The notes below the pieces were generated by a model. It saw only the letters and a program-made list of their open reading frames with translations, ran no database searches and had not been told where the DNA came from. From positions 62,001 to 126,000 of the forward strand of contig VCMS01000018.1 in NCBI GenBank assembly GCA_022539475.1: 64,000 bases of DNA, read 5' to 3'. Origin of the DNA: Gracilaria domingensis. Taxonomy: Eukaryota > Rhodophyta > Florideophyceae > Gracilariales > Gracilariaceae. Both the position numbers and the translations under genes were made by a program. Shown piece after piece: positions 31,931 through 42,793 of the stretch. Every line of letters begins with the position of its first letter. The first letter of the stretch is position 1.

Positions 31931-34197
31931 TCACGAACATTGTTTCAGGCTTTCGTGGTTGTAACTTTCCCGAACGATAGACTGAGACGTGCAGTGCACA
32001 GCTCCAAAATATTTCGTTGTCGACAATTGAACTATTGACTTTCATCCTGTCAACAATTCGCGCGAGTCCTCGATACAAAACATTATGTTTGTTCGGTTGT
32101 TACTGAATTTCGCACGAGCTGCGGGTTGCTTTCCACTATGTCTGCAACTTTTATACCTTGCATCAATGTTTCTCGTATTTGAATCTGCTGGTCTCACCTC
32201 AGATAAGGACTCAAATGAAGTACTTGACGAATATTTAAACGGATTCAAAGAGGGTTTCCCACCAATCTTCTCGAAGAATGCCGGATTTGATTGTTTGGTT
32301 TCATCGAGCTCGTCGGCGAAGTCATAGAATTATCGTTCATTATCATCTGCTGTTATATTTAACTGTCAACTTATAGCCCATCGACGAGATTGATAAAGAC
32401 GGACCGAACCGCAAACGGTACGAAGTAGATGATAGACCCTTAGGTCTAGAGCTGCGATGCCTGCAAACATTTCCTTGTAATCCGGCTCCTCAAGTCGCTG
32501 TCGCAGAATGATATAGAAAATGATGAGCGGCATTGGTACAGTAACGACAAATATGTGGATCATTTCATTTCGAAAAGCTTTTCTTACAGAGGACTCTAAA
32601 GAAATTGCCGTCCTTATAATGCATCCCCGAAATCGATGAATCTGGACCAAATCCCAAGCGATACCAAGTAGGTGATAGATGCTTAGCACTAGAGCTGCAA
32701 AGCCACATAACATTTCCTTGTAATCCTGCTCCTCCAGTCGCTGTTGCAGAATGATGTACAAAATGATGAACCGAATTGTTAGAGTAACGATTACGATGTG
32801 GATAATTCTATTTCGAAAAGTTTTTCTTACTGAGGTCCATCGATTCGGAAATAAAGTCATGGTAGTAGAGCAAAGCCCATGGGATAAAGATTGCTAAACA
32901 GACCCCAAACACGATTCCGAGCGTATCTCCAAGATCCGTGGTCATCTTGTAGTTCGAGTAACGTTAATTCATATGAAACTCTATGAATAGATTGCGCTGC
33001 CGAGGTGTAGAATCGCGACAGACATATTGGTCACCATAGACGACAGTGGCGGGAGGGAGAAGGGGGTGTTTAGAACGAAGAATTGCAAAAGGTTGGTGAG
33101 CGGAACAAAAGGTCGAGTAGCTGAATCTCTACAGAGTTCGGGAGAACCCGGCAAAGAAAAACCACATGAGTCGAGTCGTTCATCTGCAGCCATGCTGCTA
33201 AGCCGCGAAACATGCGCATTATGGCTCAAACATGGCTACGGTTCCCAGTTTGCGCACACCCATCAAAAGCGGTGTATTTGCTTCAATTTTCAGAACTACT
33301 GTGTGCAGATGGGACAAATTGTACATATCATGGTTGGTATAAATGGAACTTTTCCACGGAGCTAGGCGAATACCTTGTAGCATAGTAGCATAGCCATTTC
33401 CTCGTTAGGGCACAACAGAATGGGTGCCAGCGCAATTGATGTATTTAGCGCCGACGGGAACCAATTCATATGCGCTTCTAACGTCTCAAAGACAGGTGTG
33501 TGCTCTGTTTTGAAATCTTTCGCTCCGCAGGAACTCACAGTTCTAATACAACCAGCGCAGAGAGCCTTTAGATCAGCACAAAATATGCGTGCGCATAGCC
33601 ACGGCGTCGTCCAGCGATTACGAAACCCTCTGTCCTTGGCTTCGAGGCCCTCATCATGAGTAAAAGAAAAGGAGACGAATCTATGAATTTTTCTCGGTCC
33701 CTCTTATTGTAAACTTCTTCCAGTCCTACATACCAGGAAGTTTTTGCTCCGTAACGACAAGAGAAGTGCGTATTTGGCAGATAAAGCACAGTACGCTTGG
33801 AAAACCTCCAGTACGCAGTGGAAGCATTCCACAGTTATCATCATTCAGCACCAACGATGTGAGAGCCACAATGTCTCGCTTCATTGTCGCTGGCAGCGTC
33901 CGTCGAAACCATCGATAGCTCGGTATTGCTGCCGAAAAGGCCGTAAATACAGAACGGGCGCTGCGCACTGGGCAACCGGCCGAAACATTTGGCCCGTAGC
34001 GATCTGAAGAGAAGTCGACATTAAGCAGCGATGGTTATAGCAAACGCAACAGAACTTTTGCAGATGAGTTATATCACAACATTACGATCCCTTATTGACG
34101 ACTGTTTGCGCTCGAGTGACGATATATGGACGCGCATAGAATGCTGAAAAAGCCAGATTGCGATTAGTCTATCGCAGACATTAAACATCAACTGGAG
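31926..34197. mobile_element. Insertion of unknown type splitting Sel1-like copy B
   Basis: Sequence similar to copy A stops at about 31925 and resumes at 34198. The two flanks carry TAAGCCACTGT (31915-31925) and TAGGCCGCTGT (34198-34208), 9 of 11 bases alike, which look like a diverged target-site duplication. No terminal repeats are evident. The only protein-like content is the membrane ORF at 32366-32860. The rest (32990-34190) holds no recognised gene. Confidence 0.5.
32366..32860 (-). CDS. Small membrane-protein ORF with an internal duplication
   Basis: 164 codons, no stop. Two similar halves of 81 residues each: FRNRIIHIVIVTLTIRFIIL followed by RLEEQDYKEMLCGFAALVLS, and FRNEMIHIFVVTVPMPLIIF followed by RLEEPDYKEMFAGIAALDLR. 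Each half has two hydrophobic segments, giving about four membrane spans. The duplication is also clear in the DNA with a 243-bp period, a multiple of three. No family is recognised. It could be part of a longer gene, as the start is not compelling, and it lies inside the insertion that splits copy B. Confidence 0.45.
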   Translation of the reverse strand: MTLFPNRWTSVRKTFRNRIIHIVIVTLTIRFIILYIILQQRLEEQDYKEMLCGFAALVLSIYHLLGIAWDLVQIHRFRGCIIRTAISLESSVRKAFRNEMIHIFVVTVPMPLIIFYIILRQRLEEPDYKEMFAGIAALDLRVYHLLRTVCGSVRLYQSRRWAIS

Positions 34198-34440
34198 TAG
34201 GCCGCTGTTCGTCCGGCCTTCATATCTCCGAAGAGCGGATATTAAGCGATCTCAACCGTCTGCCCACCACTCGTGCCTCATCACGAGCATATACCGTAAC
34301 ATTATTTGATTTCGAGAAAACTGGCTCCCATAATGTGGCGATATGGCGCTTGCTTGTCGCCTACATATATAATTTTTTGAACTTATATTGGCACACAGGT
34401 GACCAACTCTAGGTCATAACCCAGGGTTCTAGGGGTCAGT
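34198..34440 (-). pseudogene. 5' piece of Sel1-like copy B
   Basis: The reverse complement matches 1858-2075 of copy A, including the stretch around TATATATAATTTTTTGAAC, GGCGCCATAT-like sequence and the CCGCTCTTCGG core. It is the part of copy B displaced by the insertion at 31926-34197. Too degraded to code. Confidence 0.6.
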
Positions 34441-36996
34441 CGAGTTTGTGAACGGTACGTTTGAAATTAAGATTGACAAAGAGAACTCCAGCGTCGTTCT
34501 TCAATTCAGATATGGAACCCCATCATCAGTAGAGATAGTTGACTAATACAAACCAAGATTGAAATCAAAGTATGACGCTAGAAAAAATTATTGCGATGCC
34601 TGGGAGTTGAAAGATGGAAATATGGTTGAGTCCAGGAGATCATTAACCACAAGCGCTCAAGATATGAATCAACGGAGCGAACTGTACCACAGAGAAGCGA
34701 GGAGGATAATCATGTTGATGATAAAATCTTCATGTAGTATGTTAGAAGCTTTAAAACGGGCAGAGAAAATTGGCGTTATATTATGACATACAACAGAGAA
34801 AACGATCGGGTCTACTCCAATATAAGGAGAACAGATGAGAAAAAAATAGAGTCCATGATTTGCATTCACAGGTTGTTTGGAGAGATGGAAATTTCCAATC
34901 AGCGTTACTACTTTGACCCCTTACGAGATTGGTCCATTTACAGAGAGCACCGCATCCTGCGGGATGTGAAAAAGTTAGTTTAGAAGATTGTGTGGTATAC
35001 CATCCGTCAATTAAAATCCAGTTACGCAGCGACGATTTTCTTTAATCAATGGAGGGCTTTTGTTTGCAGCTCATAACAATTCTTGAATAGATTAGCGACT
35101 CAGGTGCCCAGGGGGTACAACGTTTTCGAAAAGAAAGGTATCCAGATAGAATCGGACTCGATTCATCAAGCAAGTAGATCATGATCCATTCGAACAGAAA
35201 ACTGTTTGACAGAATGGCGCTTTCTTGCTGGGTGCCTTTGCAAACGCGCATTTGTGTAATCCATAACATTCTCAGGTCAATAGAGATGATGGGATCAGCA
35301 GTACAAGGGAATAATAGACGTATGTGCCTACTAACATAACTCCAATCAGTTACTTGAGCTTCGTCCTGTGCCGTACACCCTGCAAGTCTCCTTTGAGATG
35401 GAAAGCCATTCGTGCAATTCCTGTTGGCGCCAAAAGCAAAATAAATAGTATTCAAGGCAGGTCGAACAAGAGATGAAAGGTTACCAGCAAGAAAAGGATA
35501 GTTTTGTATTGGAGCAAGGCTGGGTAGGTCGTGATAAGAGGAAAGAAAAATGAGCCACCGACGCACTGGGACCTTATCTTCACTCTCGGACACACGTGGT
35601 GATAACACTTAAGCAGCATCCAAGTTAGAGGGGTACAGTTCTGTGGCAAGGCTGCCTGACTGCAAGAACTTATTGGTCAGTTCTGGTTACGCGATCGGCG
35701 ATAAGCAAGAAGCTCAACAAATTTTCCCGGTGCTGTCATTGTGTTCTATATATGATGCAATACCTTTTTACCTTCTTGAGCTTATTCGAGAGCGATTGCA
35801 CATCTGGGGGTTGAGGAAAACAACTTGCAACCGATATTGACGTTTTTCGAGAATGATCTTAAGAAGCGCCGCGTTGTAGGAAATACTATCGGCTCTGATC
35901 TGAACCACTTTTGCCCTAGTTATGATGAAAATATTCATATTATTTGCGGCACTCCACCGACTCTCTCTGTGAGAGAGATTTACGCCGCTGATGATTTATT
36001 CATGTGTGGTCGGCTCTTAATGCACGAATACAGGAGAAGGAACCGGTGACGATCAACTTCCGAATTCTTGAGAGGCACGAAGAAATATTCTCTGCTAAAA
36101 GTTAGTAAAGGAAAGATAACAGAACGTTCATTAGATTTGCTTTGAAAAGAGATTGCAGGAACTAGAACATGATCAACGTTCTTGAAAAATGGCAAGGGTG
36201 TCCTTCACCGTTGTCTCCATCAGTACGAATTTTTCACAAATTTAACTTCCTCGAAACTTCCATTCTCATTATCCTCTTGACATTATAATGAGAATCTTCG
36301 ATATCATTTATTGCCTCATGATTACACAATGACGATGAGTTCTCCTAGGGAGGCCGATATAATGCGGCCTCATGGTTTTCCAATGACACTGGGTGTTGCT
36401 CTGTGACTGGGTAACCGACAACCTCGATTAGTATCCATCGCGAGTAATAAACGATTTGGTTTCATCGGATATAAGGATGGTTGCATACGTAAGCTATTTC
36501 GAATATGCGAGAAAGGCATGGCTTTCTCTCCGCTGAATGAGAGCTCCTGTTTGACGGACCAATTCTTAAACCATCGTTCTTATGATCTTCGGAGACAAAA
36601 ATAAGATTCAGATGATGCGTAGAGATGGCCTCAGAGCCTAGATTCTGTCTAAAATTCCGTTGAGCACTCATTAGTATGATGCAGTATACGTAGAATATGG
36701 CGCTCCTCGTATCGAACAATTTCACTGCAAGCCAAGAGAAAGAGACTCAAAACAAAACCGTTGCCATTACAATGAAACGAAACTGTAGAATACCAAAACT
36801 GAACAACACCCGACGCACATTTCCCATCTTCCGTGCAGCAGGCTAGTCTTTTCAAATTTCCTAAGCTCAGATGAAAGATCTCAAATCTTGCATCCTCGCC
36901 AAACCACAAAAAAGGCAATGGTTCAGGAGAGAACGTCCAGGAACTTGTTCACCCACAACTACCCTACCACCAAGGGCGAAGGCTAGTGTCGATAAG
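34441..36996. other. No recognised gene
   Basis: The longest open frame is 188 codons on the minus strand (35042-35608). It has protein-like patches (LFPCTADPIISIDLRMLWIT, SFLFEWIMIYLLDESSPIL) but no recognisable motif, so I list it only here as a possible relic. Other frames are short. No RNA gene or repeat relationship was found. Confidence 0.4.
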
Positions 36997-37431
36997 TGTG
37001 GATATTCCGAGTAGAAATCGGGAAAAGGATCTGCATGGTAATCACTGCAGGTCTGTGAACGGCTATTATGCATGTGTATGGTGAAATAGATATCAATACT
37101 ACACTAATGGTGATCAATTGCTTCGATGAATGCTTTCAAGGAATATTGGAAGTGGGGGAGAACATTGTGCCAAATGTAATCTGTGCAAATGAATACTTGT
37201 ATGAATGTGTAGGACGAACATAATGCATATTTATGTAGCTTAAGCCTTATAAATTATTTAGAAAGCTCTTGGGTGTGTGATAGAACACGAAAACGTTTTC
37301 ATCAACGAAACACCCTACCACTACAATTGAGCTTCTTAACTACTGTACGTCCGCGCAATAAAGCGCGTGCCGTACTTTTACGTCCTTGCTTGTTCTCGCG
37401 AGCTCAGAAAGACCTCCAGGACTACTGCGCA
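36997..37431 (+). repeat. 5' LTR of a Ty1/copia retrotransposon
   Basis: Begins TGTGGATATTCCGAGTA. The first ~256 bp are repeated in the same orientation at 42120-42373, the two copies enclosing the gag and pol remains. It contains a TATA-like TTATAAATTA near 37246-37256 and AATAAA near 37358. The end is placed at the CA at 37430-37431 because a primer-binding-site-like TGG follows at 37433. The 3' LTR cannot confirm this end, because its second half does not match. Confidence 0.55.
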
Positions 37432-37432
37432 C

Positions 37433-37452
37433 TGGCGCCTGTGGTTCGAACC
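37433..37452 (+). promoter_or_regulatory. Candidate primer-binding site
   Basis: TGGCGCCTGTGGTTCGAACC begins one base after the inferred LTR end. Starting with TGG, the complement of a tRNA CCA end, and lying next to a CA end, it fits a minus-strand primer site. The priming tRNA cannot be named from here. Confidence 0.4.
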
Positions 37453-37615
37453 AGTCGGAAGTTTTACAGTTATGACTGTCGTCGGCCCGGTTGACCGTTT
37501 GTCTACAAATATAGCTATGCGAAATATCCGGACAGGAAACGTTTGTGAGTGCTCCTACATCGCCTGCGATGGGAAACGCGGAGTGACCCACGATTGCACC
37601 TACACATGAGACATT

Positions 37616-38817
37616 TGAATATGAAGCTCATGATCCTGGACCATTACCCACAAATGCGTCAGCTGTCGAAAAGGGTGCATTCAGAGTATATCGAGGCGTA
37701 TTGCAACAATACGTTGGACGCTCTAAAGTCTACTGGATTTTCTGGTGAATCATTTTGGATAGAGTACACTGCGATGTTTCGTAAACACACCATTGAGACA
37801 ATGCCGAAGCACATCACTCAGAAAGGGGTCGCGTTTCTATTGTCTCGTGTGGTACATGTAACACATGTGCGATTCTTCCCACTAGCAACAGCGCTTATTG
37901 AATGCTTACGTCAAGAAAAATTTGTCCCTTCGCCAGTAAATCTGAGCTCTGAAAAGCTAATTATTAGGGTCCAAAATTGAGAGTTGCGATCAGGATATTA
38001 CCGAAGCTGAAAATGGAACTGAAAATCGCACTATACCAACGACTGACGTTGAACCAACTCACCATCTGCCTATCGGACATGAGCGCGGAGACGATAACCA
38101 TCTCCATCTACTGACCGTAACCCTTCCGATCGGCAGTATGCCGTAAAAGATCAACGCCGCGCAAATGGTAGAATAAGCAGTTGGTGGTGCGACAACTTAA
38201 CATGAAGGTAAGGCCGCCAAAAGAAATCCGTCTACACGATTTATGGCGTCCTATGCTCAGGATACCAGCTTTGGCCATCATTCTCTTTGCATCAATGGCT
38301 TTATGCGATCATATCAGAGTCGTAATAAATTCAGTCTTAATTGTGTCACGAAGATCTTTCGTCCGCATTCTTGGTATACGAGATTTTATCATGCGTTTGC
38401 TATCTCACTGAGAAAGAGAAAGCAGAGGCACTCCCTGCAATGCTGAAGGAAGATGCTTTGTCCTGTATTTTTTCTCGCGTTTATTGTATTGAAGACACCT
38501 TCGGTAGTGTATGCAAGAAGTGTTTTGACTTCCACGCCAGTGAAGAACAGCGAAGTCGTGCTTATGGGCACGACCATAAAGCGTACACAAGTTATTCTCC
38601 AGAAGAGATCCGGGCTGCCATCAAGCGTCTGAAATCCTATCACCCTTCTGCAATGTTCAGTATGAAATATGTTGGTTACATCTCAGAGCAGCTGAATGAG
38701 ACCTGTGAAACCATTGATGCTTTAGAGGATGTTCAATTATCCGACTCTGGTGCAGACGAGACGGCATTTCTAGACTGTGACGCTAACAATGGACAAAAAA
38801 AGCAAGAATATACTTAG
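37616..38817 (+). pseudogene. Copia gag remains
   Basis: Two protein-like stretches. At 37616-37980 one reads KRVHSEYIEAYCNNTLDALK. At 38341-38817 another reads EILSCVCYLTEKEKAEALPA, MLKEDALSCIFSRVYC and HASEEQRSRAYG, the helical pattern of copia-type capsid (a loop with ALxYY-like sequence, then FETEERxxxY-like sequence). Stops and frame changes lie between and within them (37978, about 37981-38340). Gag would form the particle that packages the element RNA. Confidence 0.5.
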
Positions 38818-38831
38818 CAAACTCCTCATTT

Positions 38832-41800
38832 GTGCATGGAGGAACCTTTTCTACTGATCTTAAATCTGGTACGGCCACTTTGTTTTCTGCGCTCTTGATC
38901 GCCGTAGCTTCTCGTTTCAAAGAAATTCTCACAGATTCTTGTGACACTCGATCTTCTGTCATGTCATATTCTCAGTACAGCGCATCCTGTGAGGAATGTA
39001 AGGTTTGCATGAATATTGATACCAATTTACGACGTTCGATGTCAGTAGTGCGCGATACGGTCAACTCATTGGGTACGGCTATAGCTCTTGTTCCTTTCGG
39101 AGATCTCAACCTGGTGGTTTATGTTCAGTTTCAGATCATGAAAGACAATGTTCCATCGCCGTCGAGCATGAACGACATGAAGGAGGACGGCATCGATTTT
39201 AATATCCAAAATGAAGTGGTACGATTGTAGAATGCTGAGCAGAATTTGGCTATGGGAAATTACATCCTTGTGCCCCGCTGGAAACGGGAAGACATGAAAT
39301 TTGCCATGTATACTGATTCAGAGCTACGAAAGCTGCATCGTGTCTTCAGCCATCTCTCTGCTTAGGCACTGTAAAATCTTCTGAAGCGAACTAATCCCGA
39401 GGACATAGATAAAAAAGTACAAAACCATTTGGTTTAAATTCTTCTTGACTGCTAAGTCTGCGTCCGAATGCCGCAAATCCTCGGCGTTATAAGATTACTA
39501 TTCGTACTGTTGATCTCCGATTCAACCACGCTGTGGCTGTAGATGCAATGTATATTAACCGTCGCTCCGTGCCGCATCTTCTCGATGAAACGATACCCTT
39601 TAGTGCCGCTCAATTCTTAAAGAACATGACCTCTCAAAATGTGTGGAAAACGATCTTGAAATTTTGGAGTCGCGTTTATCTTGGACTCCCAGACTTTCTG
39701 CAGGCCTATCAAGGATCAAACTTTGTGTCTGCAGAGTTAGCAGCTAATGAAGCTGCTGATGATGTTATTGTGCTCGAGGCTCCCATTGAATCTCCTTCAA
39801 CTATGGCACTGGTTGAACGCTACCATTCTCCTTTACGAGTAGCGTACAGTAAGATTCGGAACTCAATGCCTCGTTCTGAGACCAATGACGACTGTTTGCA
39901 GATGGCTGTCAAGAGCGTCATTGACACCATAGGCCCAGAATATCTGTGTCCTACTTCGTTGGTCTTCGGTGCTTTGATATGTCCTGCCAGAAAAGGCTGC
40001 ATCCAAAGGCAATGGAAAAAGCAACAAGAGCTGTGCAGAAGGAAGAGGCTGCAAGAAGAATTGCATTTCGTCTGAAAAACGACCACGGTCGGAAGCACCT
40101 AGAATCTACTGCAGAACTGCGCAAGCTTCCTGCTGCCTAGCCGGTATATGTCAATCGCGACAAAACGGAGAAATGGGAGGGACCGTTTCCCTTTATTCAC
40201 ATTGAGATAGAGACGGTTTTAGTTCGACTTACTAGCGAATGTAAGATCTTTCAGTCGATTGCATCCCTCGACGACGAGTATTCGTTTGCCGAAACTCGAA
40301 GGAAAGAACTCGAAGGCCTTTTAAGAAGGAATCGAAATCTCCTCCGTCCCAGAAGGAAGCAGAATTTACGGCACACTGTTTGTCGTGTTTGCAAGACAAT
40401 TGACGGAAAGGAAGTGAAGAATTCTCGAATTGTCGCTTAAAATTATTCCGATCTTCAGGAGTCATCTATCTTGACCAAAGTTTCTACGATCAGCAGGCTT
40501 GGTCAAAGTCTTACTGTGTCTCCAGTTGTATGTCTAAAAAACTACACGTCTTACTTTCGTCACATATCTCAGACGTATGTACAGTCTGAATCACCTCTTG
40601 ATCTTAACACCTTTTTACACCCACCTCTGGATATGGATATCACTGATTGCAAAGTACTGCTGACTCAAAAGCCTTTGTACGGAACACCTGAGAACGGTGT
40701 GCACTGATTCCTTACTTACCAGACGCACAATAAGCACCCACGGAACGTGAACCCAGGGAAGCTTGGGTGGTGTACGTATGCTTCATGTCTGATATAAGGA
40801 TTCAGGCACCTAATCTGTGCCATGTTTGGCACAATGTCGTATATAAGTCGTACCTGCGTCGCATATGTGCCGTATGAGTGCCCGCTGCATGACGGATGAT
40901 TGCAGAGGTAACGGAATAGAAAAACGCAATTTTTCGAGATTGGCATTGTGCCTGTTGTGTGCGAATACAATCCATAAACCAACCATGCGTACGCCATAGA
41001 TGCGACACAAATACCGCATACATCAGTTTTTGCCCATAACAGTCACATAGTAGACACTTTAACCCTTTTTTGAGGCGCATATAGCCCATATACTACCCAA
41101 ATGATTACCAGCGGAAAGCAACAAGATTAGAACCCTGTCTTCCGTACAGAAGAACCAATGATTTAAGAGATGCTATTAATGCACTTTAGATAGATGATTC
41201 GTTGGTCATGTTTCACAGAATTTTCCAGACGCTGAAGAGGGCACATGCCACTTCAAGTATAAGCCTCGCTTTCTTTTGAAAAGAGCAGCGAACGTATGTC
41301 AAATGATGTTCTGATCTGAGAGTCCAAAGATGACTCGTACACTATGAATCAACATGAGAAACTCAAATCGTTTACTTTTGGTACGAGTCTGGAACAGTTC
41401 AAGAGTGTTCGTGCATCACCACAGTATATCAGGAACTGTGTTCGTCCGGGCATCTGTGCCTCTGTGCATTTAATTGTTACATGAGCCGAGGGTCCATCTG
41501 AAGATCACTACAAGGCTCTGAACGATGTAGTGAGACACTGTCATGCAACCAGCAATATCGGTTTACGCTGTCTTCCGCTTGAATTAGAGTCAGTTTGTCT
41601 CGTACTTCTCACAGACGCATCGTTTGCAAACGCTTCGAATTTGAAGTCACAGCTGGGTTTCTTACTATTCATGCTCTATGAGAATGGACAAGCTAACATT
41701 TTACATTGCGGCAGTGCTCGCTGTAAGAGAGAAACACAATGTGCCATGGCAGCCGAAATATACGCTTTAGTGTATGGCTTTGACAACGCCTATACTGCTT

Positions 41801-42050
41801 GAGACATGTTATCTGAAATTCTCGGTCGTTCAATTGTTATCGATGGATACATCGAATCTCGCACGCTGTTCAATTTTGTTTCTAGAAGTGCAGGAAGGCT
41901 CGAAAAACGCTTCCAGATTGATGTTTTGGCTCTTCGAGAATGCCATGAAAAGGAGAGTTGAACAGCAAGACTTGGATATCGAGTTTTTCAAAATGTATCA
42001 GATGCAATGAAAAAAATCGTGAAAGTGGGTGAACCATTGCATGTGGAAAC
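38832..42050 (+). pseudogene. Copia pol remains: protease, integrase, RT, RNase H
   Basis: Parts appear in the Ty1/copia order. Protease and gag-pre-integrase: VPFGDLNLVVYVQFQIMKDN, MKFAMYTDSELRKLHRVFSH (39080-39365). Integrase: AVDAMYINRRSVPHLLDETI, SRVYLGLPDFLQAYQGSNFV, VERYHSPLRVAYSKIR (39530-40075). Its C-terminal domain: EKWEGPFPFIHIEIE (40165). Reverse transcriptase start: QTYVQSESPLDLNTFLHPPL and QKPLYGTPENGVH (40560-40707). RNase H: LLTDASFANASNLKSQLGF and AAEIYALVYGFDNA (41600-41800). RT is cut after LYGTPENG by the repeat at 40716-41000, and the core YVDD region is missing or unreadable. Many stops and frame changes. The sequence resembles the copia group common in fungi, from memory of that family. 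Confidence 0.8.
40716..40980 (-). repeat. Short dispersed repeat R3, copy 1, inside the copia RT
   Basis: The reverse complement, beginning near ACAGGCACAATGCCAATCTC (about 40960), matches 57882-58100 over about 215 bp. It interrupts the copia reverse transcriptase just after LYGTPENG, so it was probably inserted after the retrotransposon. Confidence 0.55.
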
Positions 42051-42104
42051 TCATAGTTGACAACACATTCAAAGTGGACGTGAAAGGTTGGGTCCGCCAG
42101 TCTC

Positions 42105-42119
42105 AAGAAAAAGAGTGAG
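42105..42119 (+). promoter_or_regulatory. Polypurine tract of the copia element
   Basis: A run of A and G with one T (AAGAAAAAGAGTGAG) directly before the TG that starts the 3' LTR at 42120. Position and composition are those of the plus-strand primer of LTR retrotransposons. Confidence 0.55.
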
Positions 42120-42373
42120 TGTGGATATTCCGAGTAGGAATCCTGAAAATGATGTGCCTGGTAATCACTGCAGTTCTCTGAACGGCTTTTATGCATGAGT
42201 ATGGTGAAATAGATATGAATGCTACACTAATGGTAATCAATTGCTTCGATCTATGCTTTCAAGGAATATTGGAAGTGGACAAAAACGTTGCGACAAGTAT
42301 GATGTGTGCAAATGCATACGTGTATGAATGTGTAGGACCAACAATGTGGATGTGTATGTAGCTTATGCCTTAC
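42120..42373 (+). repeat. 3' LTR (recognisable part)
   Basis: A direct repeat of 36997-37252, differing by scattered substitutions of all types. Similarity ends after CCTTA near 42370, before the TATA-like and polyadenylation signals of the 5' LTR, so the second half is deleted or replaced. The two LTR starts are 5123 bp apart, a normal size for a copia element. Confidence 0.65.
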
Positions 42374-42793
42374 CCAGAGAGGCATGTGGATATGCGACGG
42401 ATATTCGAGTTATGTACTGGTGATTATGCCATTAAGACTGTTCCAAGGACCTGTTTGGATATTCAGTAGATACCCGTGTGATACGCGCTAGATGGGCGTG
42501 TGATATGCTTAAAGATGTGCAAGATGATGTACGGGTTCTGCCCCATGGATGTAGCAGATGATGTAGCAGTTGATACACGGTGGATAATTTTCCTAAAACT
42601 TTGAACAATAGGGGCACATTAAAAAACACTGGATTTTTTTCAGAATCTAGTGCGCACTTGAAATATTTTGTTTAAAATAATTTTTATTAATTACTATAAT
42701 AAGTGATTAAGGTAATGTCACCATTTTTGACACGCTACGGGTGATGAGTCTTCGTCACATGTGTTTCATCGTCACGCCAAAACGTGGTCTAAT
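42374..42793. other. No recognised gene
   Basis: Between the partial 3' LTR and the end of the element 2 transposase. GTGTGATACG- and GATGTAGCAGATGATGTAGCAG-like short repeats near 42470-42570, then AT-rich sequence. No element boundary could be fixed. Confidence 0.35.

Noticed and set aside
37433-37462. A tRNA gene fragment (GGTTCGAACC)
   Set aside because: Flanking bases do not form a T-stem or acceptor stem; its position after the LTR fits a primer-binding site better.
36997-42373. Repeat-induced point mutation (fungal C-to-T hypermutation) as the cause of decay
   Set aside because: The two LTR copies differ by transversions as well as transitions, so a purely transition-driven process is not supported, though it was not computed.
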